Source: Streptomyces katrae (GTDB taxonomy: Bacteria > Actinomycetota > Actinomycetes > Streptomycetales > Streptomycetaceae). Taken from it: a DNA stretch of 64,000 nucleotides. The stretch is taken from NCBI RefSeq assembly GCF_002028425.1, contig NZ_CP020042.1, positions 3,534,001-3,598,000 on the forward strand. The letters are read 5' to 3'. Below, piece after piece: positions 17,244 to 27,727 of this stretch. Under the pieces are notes generated by a model that saw only the letters and a program-made list of their open reading frames with translations, did not search any database and had not been told where the DNA came from. The number at the start of each line of letters is the position of its first letter. Position 1 is the first letter of the stretch. The position numbers and the translations under genes are program-made.

Positions 17244-18353
17244 TCAGGCCTGCATGCGGCTGCTCATCCACACCAGCATCGGCGGGATCTCGCGGCGCCA
17301 GGTGTTGAAGTTGTGGCCGCCGCTGTCGAGGATGATCGAGGAGACCCGGTCCGGACCCTTGACCAGCTTGATGAACTTCTTGGTGTCGTGCAGGTTGTCC
17401 TCGCCCTTCTCGCTCGTGGTCACGAGGAAGGAGGTGCCGGTGGGCTTCTTGTTCTCCACGCTCCACAGCACGTCCGCGGCCTTCTTCAGCTTCTCGTCGC
17501 CGCGGAAGAGGTCACCGGTCGTCGGGTCGTCCGCCGCCTTGTAGTACGCGGACAGGCCCGCGGCGGCGCCGAAGACCTGCGGGTGGTGCGCGGCGATCTT
17601 CAGGGCGCAGTAGCCGCCCGTGGAGTTGCCGATGAAGCCCATGTTCTGCGGCTTCTTGCCGACCCGGAAGGTACCCTGGATGGCCTGCGGCAGGTCCTGC
17701 GCGAAGAAGGTCTCCGTCTGCGGGCCGCCCGGTATGTCCACGCACTCGGTGTCACGCGGCGGCGCGATGGTCGGGCGCAGCATCACCAGGATCATCGGCT
17801 TCATCTTGCCCTGCTTGGCCTGCTTGAAGGCCGTCATGGGGTAGTTCAGCCCTTTGATCAGGTTTTCGGCCGTACCGGGGTAACCCGTCAGAACGATGGA
17901 GGCGGGAAAGTTCTTGTCCTTGTGCTGCGGCTGGAAGTACTCCGGCGGCAGCCAGACGTAGCCGGGACTCGTTATCTTCGACTTCTGCCCGGTGATGGCG
18001 ACCTTCAGGATCTGACCACCGACCTGGGGCTGGCCGCCCCCGGGGACGTCCAGCTTCTGCTTGTCGAGGACCTTGATGTCCTTGCTGCTCATCGAGTGGT
18101 CGACGACCTTGCCGATGGCCGTCTGCTGGCCGAACAGGTCGGCCCAGGAACCGTAGAAGAGGAACGACTTGTTGGCGGCGAGACCGACGGCCGAGAACAG
18201 CGCCAGCTGGGTCGCGAGCAGGAGGCCGATCCGGCCGAGGACCGACCGCCAGGTGCGGCCCGAGAGCTTCGGCCAGAGCCAGACCGTCACCGCGAACAGC
18301 GCTACACCGGCGATGATGGCCAGGACCAGAACGGCATTACTGGTGAGACCCAT
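17244..18353 (-). CDS. Membrane-anchored alpha/beta-hydrolase (antigen 85-like esterase)
   Basis: 369 residues. Two N-terminal membrane helices (AVLVLAIIAGVALFAVTVWL and a second near residues 38-60), then an extracellular alpha/beta-hydrolase domain of the esterase D/antigen 85 type. Nucleophile elbow GNSTGGY (Ser ~242), and C-terminal catalytic His in SGGHNFNTW (~350). Divergent from an MprF-like aminoacyltransferase. In Pseudomonas and Corynebacterium an esterase encoded beside the aminoacyl-lipid synthase removes the amino acid from the lipid, so a similar pairing is plausible here. Substrate not proven. Confidence 0.82.
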   Translation of the reverse strand: MGLTSNAVLVLAIIAGVALFAVTVWLWPKLSGRTWRSVLGRIGLLLATQLALFSAVGLAANKSFLFYGSWADLFGQQTAIGKVVDHSMSSKDIKVLDKQKLDVPGGGQPQVGGQILKVAITGQKSKITSPGYVWLPPEYFQPQHKDKNFPASIVLTGYPGTAENLIKGLNYPMTAFKQAKQGKMKPMILVMLRPTIAPPRDTECVDIPGGPQTETFFAQDLPQAIQGTFRVGKKPQNMGFIGNSTGGYCALKIAAHHPQVFGAAAGLSAYYKAADDPTTGDLFRGDEKLKKAADVLWSVENKKPTGTSFLVTTSEKGEDNLHDTKKFIKLVKGPDRVSSIILDSGGHNFNTWRREIPPMLVWMSSRMQA

Positions 18354-18505
18354 GAGCAGTCAGTCGACTTTCTGATGGCAGGACTGGATTTTTCCGACGG
18401 AAGAGTGAACCCGCTCCTCCTCGATGTCGTCCTAGTGGACGCACCACACCCCGGAGGCTGTCGCGGCCTTCGGCCACATGATCTCTCGCGGAGCAACGGG
18501 AAGCG

Positions 18506-20353
18506 ATGTCTAGCAGGATAGATGGCGATAAGTCGGGACAGGTTCCGAGTAAGGTCCGGCGAATCTTCCGCGGACCCAGGCCGGAGTCGGTGCCCGGCCT
18601 CGTAGGTACGGCCGTCATGATCGTCGGCCTTCTGGACATCGCGGCGGGCGTCTTCCCGCGATTCCGCCACAGCCGGTTCCACGCGGTCACCGAGGTGCTG
18701 CCCGGCTCCCTGGGCCCCTTCGCCGCGGCCCTCTCCATCAGCGCGGGCGTCCTGATCCTGCTGCTCGCGCACGGACTCAAGCGGAACAAGCGGCGCGCCT
18801 GGCGCGCCGCCGTCATCCTGCTGCCGGCCGGTGCCGTCGCGCAGTTCGCCTACCGCCACTCGTTCGTCAGCGTGGTCATCTCGGCGGTGCTGCTCGCACT
18901 CCTCGTACGCCACCAGGGTGAATTCAAGGCCCTGCCGGACCCGCGCAGCCGCTGGAAGGCACTCGCGAACTTCGTGCTGATGAGCGCCGGTTCCATCGGC
19001 CTGGGCCTGGTCATCGTCAACGTCCACCCGAACAAGGTCGTCGGCCACCCCAGCCTCTACGAGCAGATCACCCACGTGGTCTACGGCCTCTTCGGCTTCG
19101 AAGGCCCGGTCGACTACGCGGGACGGGTGAGCTGGACCGTCGGCTACTCCCTCGGCGCCCTCGGCATGCTGACCGCCGTCACCACGATCTACCTCGCCTT
19201 CCGCCCCGAGCACCCGGCCGCGCAGCTCACCGCGGACGACGAGGCCAAGCTGCGCGAGCTCCTCGCCAAGCACGGCGGCCGCGACTCCCTCGGCCACTTC
19301 GCGCTGCGCCGCGACAAGGCCGTCGTCTTCTCCCCCAGCGGCAAGGCCGCCGTCACCTACCGCGTCGTCTCCGGCGTGATGCTCGCCTCCGGCGACCCCG
19401 TCGGCGACGTCGAGGCCTGGCCCGGCGCCATCGAGCGGTTCATGGAGGAGGCCAAGGCCCACTCCTGGACCCCGGCCGTCGTGGGCTGCAGCGAGACCGG
19501 CGGCGAGGTCTGGACCCGCGAGACGGGCCTGGACGCCCTGGAGCTCGGCGACGAAGCCATCGTCGACGTCAAAGACTTCTCCCTCGCCGGACGCCCCATG
19601 CGCAACGTCCGCCAGATGGTGAAGCGCATCGAGCGCAACGGCTACACCACCAAGGTCCGCCGGGTCAGCGAGCTCAACGAGTTCGAGCTGTCCCAGGTGC
19701 GCGGCGCCGCCGAGGCCTGGCGCGGCACGGACACCGAGCGCGGCTTCTCCATGGCCCTGGGCCGGATCGGCGACCCGGACGACGGCGACTGCATCATCGC
19801 CACCGCGCACCGCGTGGAGGAGGGCGACAGCAGCCCCTTCGGCGACCTCAAGGCCATCCAGCACTTCGTGCCGTGGGGCAAGGACGGCATGTCGCTGGAG
19901 ATGATGCGCCGTGACCGCGGCGCCGACCCGGGCATGAACGAGCTGCTGATCGTCGCCGCCCTCCAGCAGGCCCCCGAACTGAAGATCGAGAAGGTCTCGC
20001 TGAACTTCGCGATGTTCCGCGCGGCCCTGGCCCGCGGCGAGAAGATCGGCGCCGGCCCGGTCCTGCGCGCCTGGCGCAGCCTGCTCGTCTTCCTCTCGCG
20101 CTGGTTCCAGATCGAGTCGCTGTACAAGTTCAACGAGAAGTTCCGCCCCCGCTGGGAGCCCCGCTTCATGGTCTACCGGCACCACCGCGACCTGCCGCGC
20201 ATCGGCTTCGCCGTGATGCAGGCCGAGGGCTTCGTCACCCTGGCCATCCCCCGCCTCTTCGAGAGCCGCCGCCGCCCGAAGAAGCCCCGCCCCTGCGCCC
20301 ATGCGCACGCCGAGATCCCCGCCCAGCCGGACCGCGAGGTCCAGGCGGCCTGA
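18506..20353 (+). CDS. MprF-like phosphatidylglycerol aminoacyltransferase
   Basis: 615 residues. The N-terminal third has about five to six membrane helices (for example LVGTAVMIVGLLDIAAGVFP, FAAALSISAGVLILLLAHGL), shorter than the flippase part of full MprF. From ~residue 240 comes the cytosolic DUF2156/GNAT-like domain (AVVFSPSGKAAVTYRVVSG, GDPVGDVEAW, MRNVRQMVKRIERNGY, LNFAMFRAALARGEKIGAG). This family moves amino acids (Lys, Ala, Arg) from tRNA onto membrane lipids, lowering net negative charge and raising resistance to cationic peptides. Which amino acid and lipid it uses cannot be read off. Confidence 0.88.
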   Translation: MSSRIDGDKSGQVPSKVRRIFRGPRPESVPGLVGTAVMIVGLLDIAAGVFPRFRHSRFHAVTEVLPGSLGPFAAALSISAGVLILLLAHGLKRNKRRAWRAAVILLPAGAVAQFAYRHSFVSVVISAVLLALLVRHQGEFKALPDPRSRWKALANFVLMSAGSIGLGLVIVNVHPNKVVGHPSLYEQITHVVYGLFGFEGPVDYAGRVSWTVGYSLGALGMLTAVTTIYLAFRPEHPAAQLTADDEAKLRELLAKHGGRDSLGHFALRRDKAVVFSPSGKAAVTYRVVSGVMLASGDPVGDVEAWPGAIERFMEEAKAHSWTPAVVGCSETGGEVWTRETGLDALELGDEAIVDVKDFSLAGRPMRNVRQMVKRIERNGYTTKVRRVSELNEFELSQVRGAAEAWRGTDTERGFSMALGRIGDPDDGDCIIATAHRVEEGDSSPFGDLKAIQHFVPWGKDGMSLEMMRRDRGADPGMNELLIVAALQQAPELKIEKVSLNFAMFRAALARGEKIGAGPVLRAWRSLLVFLSRWFQIESLYKFNEKFRPRWEPRFMVYRHHRDLPRIGFAVMQAEGFVTLAIPRLFESRRRPKKPRPCAHAHAEIPAQPDREVQAA

Positions 20354-20367
20354 CCGCCCGGCACCCC

Positions 20368-20403
20368 GAACGCCCCCGCGCCCACCAGGGCCCGGGGGCG
20401 TTC
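20368..20403 (+). terminator. Terminator after MprF-like gene
   Basis: GAACGCCCCCG and CGGGGGCGTTC form an 11-bp perfect stem with a 14-nt loop, 15 nt after the stop codon and before the folP start. Confidence 0.75.
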
Positions 20404-20430
20404 CGCCGTCCGGGATCTACCCTGGACCCC

Positions 20431-21303
20431 ATGAACACGAACCGCGGACCCGCCCCCAGGGGCCTGGTGGCCGGGCTCCCCGACTGGGACCGCTGCGCGG
20501 TCATGGGCGTCGTCAACGTCACCCCCGACTCCTTCTCCGACGGCGGCCGCTGGTTCGACACCACCGCCGCCGTCAAGCGCGGCCTCGACCTCGTCGCCCA
20601 GGGCGCCGACCTCGTGGACGTCGGCGGCGAGTCCACCCGCCCCGGCGCCACCCGCGTCGACGCCGAAGAAGAACTCCGCCGGGTCGTCCCCGTCGTCCGC
20701 GGCCTCGCCTCCGAAGGCGTCGCCGTCTCCGTCGACACCATGCGCGCCACCGTCGCCGAACAGGCCGTCGCGGCCGGCGCCCGCCTCGTCAACGACGTCA
20801 GCGGCGGCCTCGCCGACCCCCGCATGATCCCCGCCGTCGCCGCCACCGACGTCCCCTTCGTCGTCATGCACTGGCGCGGGTTCAGCGACAACATGAACAG
20901 CCTCGCCGTCTACGACGACGTCCTCGGCGAGGTCACCGCCGAGCTCCGCGCCCGCATCGACGCCGTCGTCTCCGGCGGCATCGCCCCCGAGCGGATCGTC
21001 GTCGACCCGGGCCTGGGCTTCGCCAAGAACGCCGAACACGACCTGGCCCTCGTCGCCCGCCTCCCCGAGCTGCGCGCCCTCGGCTTCCCCCTCCTCGTCG
21101 CCGCCTCGCGCAAGCGCTTCCTCGGCCGCGTCCTGGCCGGCACCGCCGACGCCGCCCCGCCGCCCGCCCGCGAACGGGACGCCGCCACGGCCGCCGTCTC
21201 GGCCATCGCCGCCCACCAGGGTGCGTGGGCCGTACGGGTGCACGAGGTACGGGCGACCGCCGACGCGGTTCGGGTGGCCCGCGCCGTGGAAGGGGCTCTG
21301 TGA
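20431..21303 (+). CDS. folP: Dihydropteroate synthase
   Basis: 290 residues, usual length. Condenses p-aminobenzoate with dihydropterin pyrophosphate in folate synthesis and is the sulfonamide target. Signatures: MGVVNVTPDSFSDGG, DVGGESTRPGAT, NDVSGG, DPGLGFAKN and AASRKRFLG. It heads the plus-strand run folP, NTF2-like, folB, folK. Confidence 0.96.
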   Translation: MNTNRGPAPRGLVAGLPDWDRCAVMGVVNVTPDSFSDGGRWFDTTAAVKRGLDLVAQGADLVDVGGESTRPGATRVDAEEELRRVVPVVRGLASEGVAVSVDTMRATVAEQAVAAGARLVNDVSGGLADPRMIPAVAATDVPFVVMHWRGFSDNMNSLAVYDDVLGEVTAELRARIDAVVSGGIAPERIVVDPGLGFAKNAEHDLALVARLPELRALGFPLLVAASRKRFLGRVLAGTADAAPPPARERDAATAAVSAIAAHQGAWAVRVHEVRATADAVRVARAVEGAL

Positions 21304-21379
21304 CCCGCCGGGCCGACCGGACCGCGCCGACCGAGCGGACGGAGCGGACCGGCGACCGGACGCACAGGGAAGGGGAACG

Positions 21380-21823
21380 GTGAGCCTTACCGACATCGAA
21401 GCCGTCGAAGAGGTCAACGCGGCCTTCTACGAGGCCATGGAGCGGGGGGACTTCGACGCACTGTCGGCGCTCTGGCTCGAGGACGAGATCTCCTGTGTCC
21501 ACCCCGGCTGGCCCGTGCTCTCCGGCCGGGGCGAGGTGCTGCGCTCGTACGCGCTGATCATGTCGCACACCGAGTACATCCAGTTCTTCCTCACCGACAC
21601 CAAGGTGACCCTCATAGGCGACACCGCCCTGGTCACCTGCACCGAGAACATCCTCAGCGGGGGCCCCGCCGAGGAGGCCGGGGAACTCGGTCCGCTCGTC
21701 GGCCAGCTGGTGGTCGCCACGAATGTGTTCCGACGCACACCGGAGGGCTGGCGCCTCTGGTCCCACCACGGTTCTCCGGTGCTCACGGACTCCGATGACG
21801 AGGAGGAAGAGGCCTCCGACTGA
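21380..21823 (+). CDS. NTF2/SnoaL-like domain protein
   Basis: 147 residues from GTG 21380, with GGGAAGGGGAA upstream. The family shows as an NTF2-like cone fold: EAVEEVNAAFYEAMERGDFD, ALSALWLEDEISCVHPGWPV, GWRLWSHHGSPVL and an acidic tail (DSDDEEEEASD). This gene is regularly found between folP and folB in streptomycetes. No active-site assignment; probably a small-ligand binding or isomerase-type protein. Confidence 0.85.
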   Translation: MSLTDIEAVEEVNAAFYEAMERGDFDALSALWLEDEISCVHPGWPVLSGRGEVLRSYALIMSHTEYIQFFLTDTKVTLIGDTALVTCTENILSGGPAEEAGELGPLVGQLVVATNVFRRTPEGWRLWSHHGSPVLTDSDDEEEEASD

Positions 21824-21954
21824 CCCCAAGGGCGGGGGCGGACGTCTGTCGCAGGTAAATTCGAAGGTGGACGACGCCGACCGCACTCGGCGTAGGCCCA
21901 AGGCCCCGGGGAGTCCCGGGACCGGAAGCACCTACGAAAGCAGGAGTGATTCGC

Positions 21955-22314
21955 GTGGATCGTGTCGCGCTGCGCGGCCTCAAGGCTCGCGGGCACCACG
22001 GCGTCTTCCCCCGGGAACGCGAAGAAGGCCAGACCTTCATCGTCGACCTCGTGCTGCACCTGGACACCCGCCCGGCGGCCGCCGGGGACGACCTGGCCAA
22101 GACCGTGCACTACGGGGTCGTGGCCGAGGAGGTCGTCGACGTCGTCCAGGGCGAGCCCGTGGACCTGATCGAGACCCTGGCCGAGCGGATCGCCCAGCAG
22201 TGCCTCAAGCACGAAGCCGTGGCCCAGGTGGAGGTCGTCGTCCACAAGCCGGACGCGCCGATCACCGTGCCCTTCGACGACGTGACCATCACGATCACCC
22301 GGAGCCGCGTGTGA
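21955..22314 (+). CDS. folB: Dihydroneopterin aldolase
   Basis: 119 residues from GTG 21955, chosen over GTG 21946 because AGCAGGAG sits 8 nt upstream. Signatures: LRGLKARGHHGVFPREREEG, Tyr and Glu in VHYGVVAEEVVDVV, LIETLAERIA, and the catalytic Lys in VVVHKPDAPI. Makes 6-hydroxymethyl-dihydropterin. Its stop overlaps the folK start (GTGA), so translation is coupled. Confidence 0.94.
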   Translation: MDRVALRGLKARGHHGVFPREREEGQTFIVDLVLHLDTRPAAAGDDLAKTVHYGVVAEEVVDVVQGEPVDLIETLAERIAQQCLKHEAVAQVEVVVHKPDAPITVPFDDVTITITRSRV

Positions 22315-22919
22315 ACAACGGACAGAACGCCCAGAGCGACCCCACGGTCCAGCCCGTCCCCGCGTCCGTCGTCGAGGCGGTCGACGCGGCCGACGTCACC
22401 CTCTCCAACCCCAAATGGGCCGTGATCGCGCTCGGCGCGAACCTGGGCAACCGGCTGGAGACCCTCCAGGGCGCCATCGACGCCCTCGGCGACACCCCCG
22501 GCCTGCGGGTCAAGGCCGTCTCCCCGGTCTACGAGACCGAGCCCTGGGGCGTCGAGCCGGGCTCGCAGCCCTCGTACCTCAACGCGGTCATCGCCCTGAA
22601 GACCACCCTCCCGCCGTCCTCGCTCCTGGAGCGGGCGCACGCCGTCGAGGAGGCCTTCGACCGGGTCCGCGAGGAGCGCTGGGGGCCGCGCACCATCGAC
22701 GTGGACATCGTCGCCTACGCGGACGTGGTCTCCGACGACCCCGTCCTCACCCTCCCGCACCCGCGGGCGCACCTGCGGGCCTTCGTCCTGGCCCCCTGGA
22801 ACGACATCGCCCCCGAGGCCCGGCTCCCCGGCCGCGGCCCCGTCGCCGGCCTGCTGGCCGCGATCGGCATGAGCGGGGTCACGCCGCGGAGCGACCTGGA
22901 ACTCCGTCTCCCGGAATAG
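22311..22919 (+). CDS. folK: HPPK, 6-hydroxymethyl-dihydropterin pyrophosphokinase
   Basis: 202 residues from GTG 22311. Family motifs: VIALGANLGNRLETLQGAID, SPVYETEPWGVEPGSQPSYL, RWGPRTIDVDIVAY and LPHPRAHLRAFVLAPW. Uses ATP to pyrophosphorylate the pterin that FolP then uses. The ~35 N-terminal residues before VIALG are an extra acidic leader compared with short HPPKs. Confidence 0.95.
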   Translation: MNNGQNAQSDPTVQPVPASVVEAVDAADVTLSNPKWAVIALGANLGNRLETLQGAIDALGDTPGLRVKAVSPVYETEPWGVEPGSQPSYLNAVIALKTTLPPSSLLERAHAVEEAFDRVREERWGPRTIDVDIVAYADVVSDDPVLTLPHPRAHLRAFVLAPWNDIAPEARLPGRGPVAGLLAAIGMSGVTPRSDLELRLPE

Positions 22920-22970
22920 CCGTTAGCGTGTTCAGGTAGCCGACACCGCACGGAACAGGGGACGGGCAAC

Positions 22971-23456
22971 GTGAAGCAACTGAGGCCGGCGGTCCTGGCG
23001 GGCATCTTCGTGATCGCCGGGGTGCTGTCCTGGGCGGGCGCCCGCCTGTGGAACGCCTACGGCACCCTGCCGGGCGTCCCGCTGGCCGCGCCGATCGTGC
23101 TGGCGGTCATCGCGGTGGTGCTGTTCGCCACGGCCCTGTCCCTGCGCGCCCGCCTGAAGGCCCAGCGCGAGCGCCGCCCGGGGGCCAAGGGCGTGGAGCC
23201 GCTGATGGCGGCCCGCGCGGTGGTCTTCGGCCAGGCCAGCGCCCTGGTGGCCGCCCTGGTCGCCGGCATGTACGGCGGCGTCGGCGTCTTCCTCCTGACG
23301 GACTCCCTGGACGTCCCGGCCCGCCGCGACCAGACCTGGTACGCGGGCGGCTCGGTCCTGGCGGGCGCCGCGGTCGTCGCGGCGGCCCTCTTCCTGGAAC
23401 ACGTCCTGAAACTCCCGGAAGACGAAGACCCCGGCAAGGCCCACGCGACGGCCTGA
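22971..23456 (+). CDS. DUF3180 membrane protein
   Basis: 161 residues with four predicted membrane helices: residues ~8-25, ~38-58, ~83-105, ~125-150. LLTDSLDVPARRDQTWYAGG and EPLMAARAVVFGQASA match the DUF3180 family, which follows folK in many actinobacteria. Role unknown; probably part of the folP-folK transcription unit. Confidence 0.9.
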   Translation: MKQLRPAVLAGIFVIAGVLSWAGARLWNAYGTLPGVPLAAPIVLAVIAVVLFATALSLRARLKAQRERRPGAKGVEPLMAARAVVFGQASALVAALVAGMYGGVGVFLLTDSLDVPARRDQTWYAGGSVLAGAAVVAAALFLEHVLKLPEDEDPGKAHATA

Positions 23457-23473
23457 TGCGCCTCGCCCCAGGG

Positions 23474-24112
23474 CTAACGCGGCCAGGGCGTCCGCACGAG
23501 GTGACCGTTCACGAGGAACGTCGGGTGGGGGTCGAGGCGGAAGCGGTAGACCACGGACGGCTTCCTGCTCGGCACCCGCTCCGTGACCGCGCCGACCCCC
23601 ACCCATGTGGACTCTTCGAGGTCAACCGGATGCGCCTCCGGCCGGAACGTACCCCTCGTCGGCCAGCTGTCGGCGACCACGAGATGTGACGCCGCTCCGT
23701 TGGTGCACGGCGTGAAGCGCGCGCCGATGACCTCGGAGAGCTCCACGAACGTGCCGTCGGAACACGTCGCCCCGATCAGGTAGCCGAGCTGGTATCCCGG
23801 CACGATGGAAAGCCGTTCCCGACAGAGCTTCCGTGCGTGCGCCCAGGCGACCACCGTGCCAGTGGCATCGCGCGCATGGGTCCAGCCGTCGGGAGTGCTC
23901 AGGAGCTGGTCCGGGCCCGCCGCGAAGGTGGCGTGGTCCGTGGTCACATCGACTACGGAGCGGGTCTTGGCCGCCTCCACGGCAGTGACCACCGTCTGGC
24001 TCGTGCGGCCGTCGCGCAGCGTCCACAACCGGTGGCCCGGCCGCACGTCGCACGCCCGCAATCGCCCTCCCACGGCATTGACGGTCTGCTTGCTCGGTAA
24101 CCCCCAAAGCAT
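23474..24112 (-). CDS. Intein-derived Hint protein with LAGLIDADG remnant
   Basis: 212 residues. The N-terminal part follows intein block A (GLPSKQTV, then VGGRLRACDVRPGHRLWTL) but Gly4 stands where the splicing Cys should be. Block B is present (TTDHATFAAGPDQLLSTPDG, His60). QLGYLIGATCSDG at 108-120 matches the first LAGLIDADG homing-endonuclease motif, and a second copy is not obvious. The end (DPHPTFLVNGHLVRTP) follows blocks F/G but lacks the terminal His-Asn. There are no exteins, so splicing should be dead. Codon 5 is TTA, rare in Streptomyces, and base use is less GC-biased than in neighbours. The likely ribosome binding site GGAGGGGG lies inside the terminator hairpin at 24113-24146. 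Confidence 0.72.
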   Translation of the reverse strand: MLWGLPSKQTVNAVGGRLRACDVRPGHRLWTLRDGRTSQTVVTAVEAAKTRSVVDVTTDHATFAAGPDQLLSTPDGWTHARDATGTVVAWAHARKLCRERLSIVPGYQLGYLIGATCSDGTFVELSEVIGARFTPCTNGAASHLVVADSWPTRGTFRPEAHPVDLEESTWVGVGAVTERVPSRKPSVVYRFRLDPHPTFLVNGHLVRTPWPR

Positions 24113-24146
24113 CGGTCCCCCTCCATCGGTTCGCGGAGGGGGACCG
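24113..24146 (-). terminator. Terminator after folE, overlapping the next ribosome binding site
   Basis: CGGTCCCCCTCC and GGAGGGGGACCG form a 12-bp perfect stem with a 10-nt loop, 25 nt past the folE stop. Its 3' arm on the minus strand ends one base before the ATG of the Hint gene and contains that gene's only plausible ribosome binding site. Confidence 0.75.
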
Positions 24147-24170
24147 TAGCGGGCAGCACTGACAATCCGG

Positions 24171-24779
24171 CTAGCGCGCCATGATCAGACTCATGGCCTC
24201 GCCCCGCGTCGCGGGGTCGCGGAGCTGACCGCGGACCGCGGAGGTGGTCGTCTTGGCACCGGGCTTGCGTATGCCCCGGACCGACATGCACATGTGCTCG
24301 GCCTCGATGACCACGATCGCGCCGCGCGCCTCCAAGATCTCCATCAGGGAGTCGGCGACCTGCGTGGTGAGACGCTCCTGCACCTGCGGGCGGCGCGCGA
24401 AGACGTCCACGAGACGGGCCAGCTTGGACAGCCCGGTGATCTTCCCGCTCTCGGCCGGGATGTAGCCGACATGGGCCACGCCGTGGAACGGCAACAGGTG
24501 ATGTTCGCACAGAGATACGATTTCAATGTCCTTCACGAGGACCAGCTCGTCGTGTCCCAGGTCGAAGACCGTCGTGAGGACGTCCTCGGGCTTCTGCCGC
24601 AGGCCGGCCAGGATCTCCCTGTACGCCCGCGCCACGCGCGCCGGGGTCTCCATGAGGCCCTCGCGGTCCGGGTCCTCGCCGACCGCGATCAGGAGCTCGC
24701 GGACCGCCGCCTCGGCGCGCTTCTCGTCGAACTCGCCGATCGTGCCCTCGTCACCGGTCAGGGTCACTGGGTCGGTCAT
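24171..24779 (-). CDS. folE: GTP cyclohydrolase I
   Basis: 202 residues from ATG 24779 ([20 protein letters not shown]), with AGGATGAG upstream. First step of folate synthesis, GTP to dihydroneopterin triphosphate. Zinc ligands and catalytic residues in [12 protein letters not shown] and [14 protein letters not shown]; also [20 protein letters not shown]. Transcribed from the same strand as ftsH just upstream, but the strong hairpin at 24819-24856 lies between them. Confidence 0.96.
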   Translation of the reverse strand: MTDPVTLTGDEGTIGEFDEKRAEAAVRELLIAVGEDPDREGLMETPARVARAYREILAGLRQKPEDVLTTVFDLGHDELVLVKDIEIVSLCEHHLLPFHGVAHVGYIPAESGKITGLSKLARLVDVFARRPQVQERLTTQVADSLMEILEARGAIVVIEAEHMCMSVRGIRKPGAKTTTSAVRGQLRDPATRGEAMSLIMAR

Positions 24780-24818
24780 CTCATCCTCGTTCCTGTGTGC
24801 GCGGGCGGCGTACAAAAG

Positions 24819-24856
24819 TGCCGCGCCCCCCAGGCTAGAACCTGGGGGGCGCGGCA
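24819..24856 (-). terminator. Strong terminator after ftsH
   Basis: A 16-bp perfect stem (TGCCGCGCCCCCCAGG pairing with CCTGGGGGGCGCGGCA) with a 6-nt loop, followed on the minus strand by a TTTT run. It sits between ftsH and folE. Confidence 0.85.
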
Positions 24857-24872
24857 TCCATTCCGGACCTGA

Positions 24873-26906
<2,034 letters not shown>

Positions 26907-27052
26907 CCATACGGGGTGCCGGGCACCCCGTCCCTCCTGCCCGTAGGTAAATGCTGCTGTGAGTAAAGACTGTTCTTCGGAATGTACCCCTGTATTGTCA
27001 CCCGCCGCCCCGTGGGACGGCCGACAGGTCCGCCTTCTCCTCCAACGGCGGG

Positions 27053-27083
27053 AATCGCCCCCGGGTTCCCCCCGGGGGCGATT
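27053..27083 (-). terminator. Terminator after hpt
   Basis: AATCGCCCCCGGG and CCCGGGGGCGATT form a 13-bp perfect stem with a 5-nt loop, 18 nt after the hpt stop and upstream of ftsH, which implies that ftsH has its own promoter between 26907 and 27052. Confidence 0.8.
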
Positions 27084-27100
27084 GCGGTGACGAAGGGGGT

Positions 27101-27661
27101 TCAGCCGCCGTAGACGTGCGGGGCGAGCGTCCCGACGAACGGCAGGTTGCGGTACTTCTCCGCGTAGTCGAGGCCGTAGCCGACGACGAACTCGTTGGGG
27201 ATGTCGAAGCCGACCCACTCGACGTCGATGGCGACCTTGGCGGCCTCGGGCTTGCGCAGCAGCGTGACGACCTTGAGGGAGGCCGGCTGGCGGGAGCCCA
27301 GGTTCGACAGCAGCCAGGACAGGGTCAGGCCGGAGTCGATGATGTCCTCGACGATCAGGACGTGCTTGTCCTTGATGTCGGTGTCCAGGTCCTTGAGGAT
27401 CCGCACCACGCCCGAGGACTGGGTTCCGGCACCGTACGAGGACACCGCCATCCAGTCCATGGTGAGCGGGGTGGACAAGGCGCGCGCCAGGTCCGCCATC
27501 ACCATCACGGCGCCCTTGAGCACACCGACGATGAGCAGGTCCTTGCCCGCGTACTCCGCGTCGATCTTCGCGGCCAGCTCGGCCAGCTTCGCGTCGATCT
27601 CTTCCTTGGTGATGAGCACCGACTGGAGGTCGTTGCCCATGTCCTTCTCGTCCACCCGCAT
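27101..27661 (-). CDS. hpt: Hypoxanthine phosphoribosyltransferase
   Basis: 186 residues from ATG 27661 (a GTG one codon earlier is possible). Purine salvage: hypoxanthine or guanine plus PRPP. PRPP-binding loop [16 protein letters not shown], substrate region [20 protein letters not shown] and the N-terminal [13 protein letters not shown] are diagnostic. Follows tilS on the minus strand by 66 nt. Confidence 0.96.
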   Translation of the reverse strand: MRVDEKDMGNDLQSVLITKEEIDAKLAELAAKIDAEYAGKDLLIVGVLKGAVMVMADLARALSTPLTMDWMAVSSYGAGTQSSGVVRILKDLDTDIKDKHVLIVEDIIDSGLTLSWLLSNLGSRQPASLKVVTLLRKPEAAKVAIDVEWVGFDIPNEFVVGYGLDYAEKYRNLPFVGTLAPHVYGG

Positions 27662-27727
27662 CACTTTCGTTGTCGGCCGGGGCTCCGGAGGTCGTCCCCG
27701 GAGGACTCAGCCGTGTCTCAGCACCAA

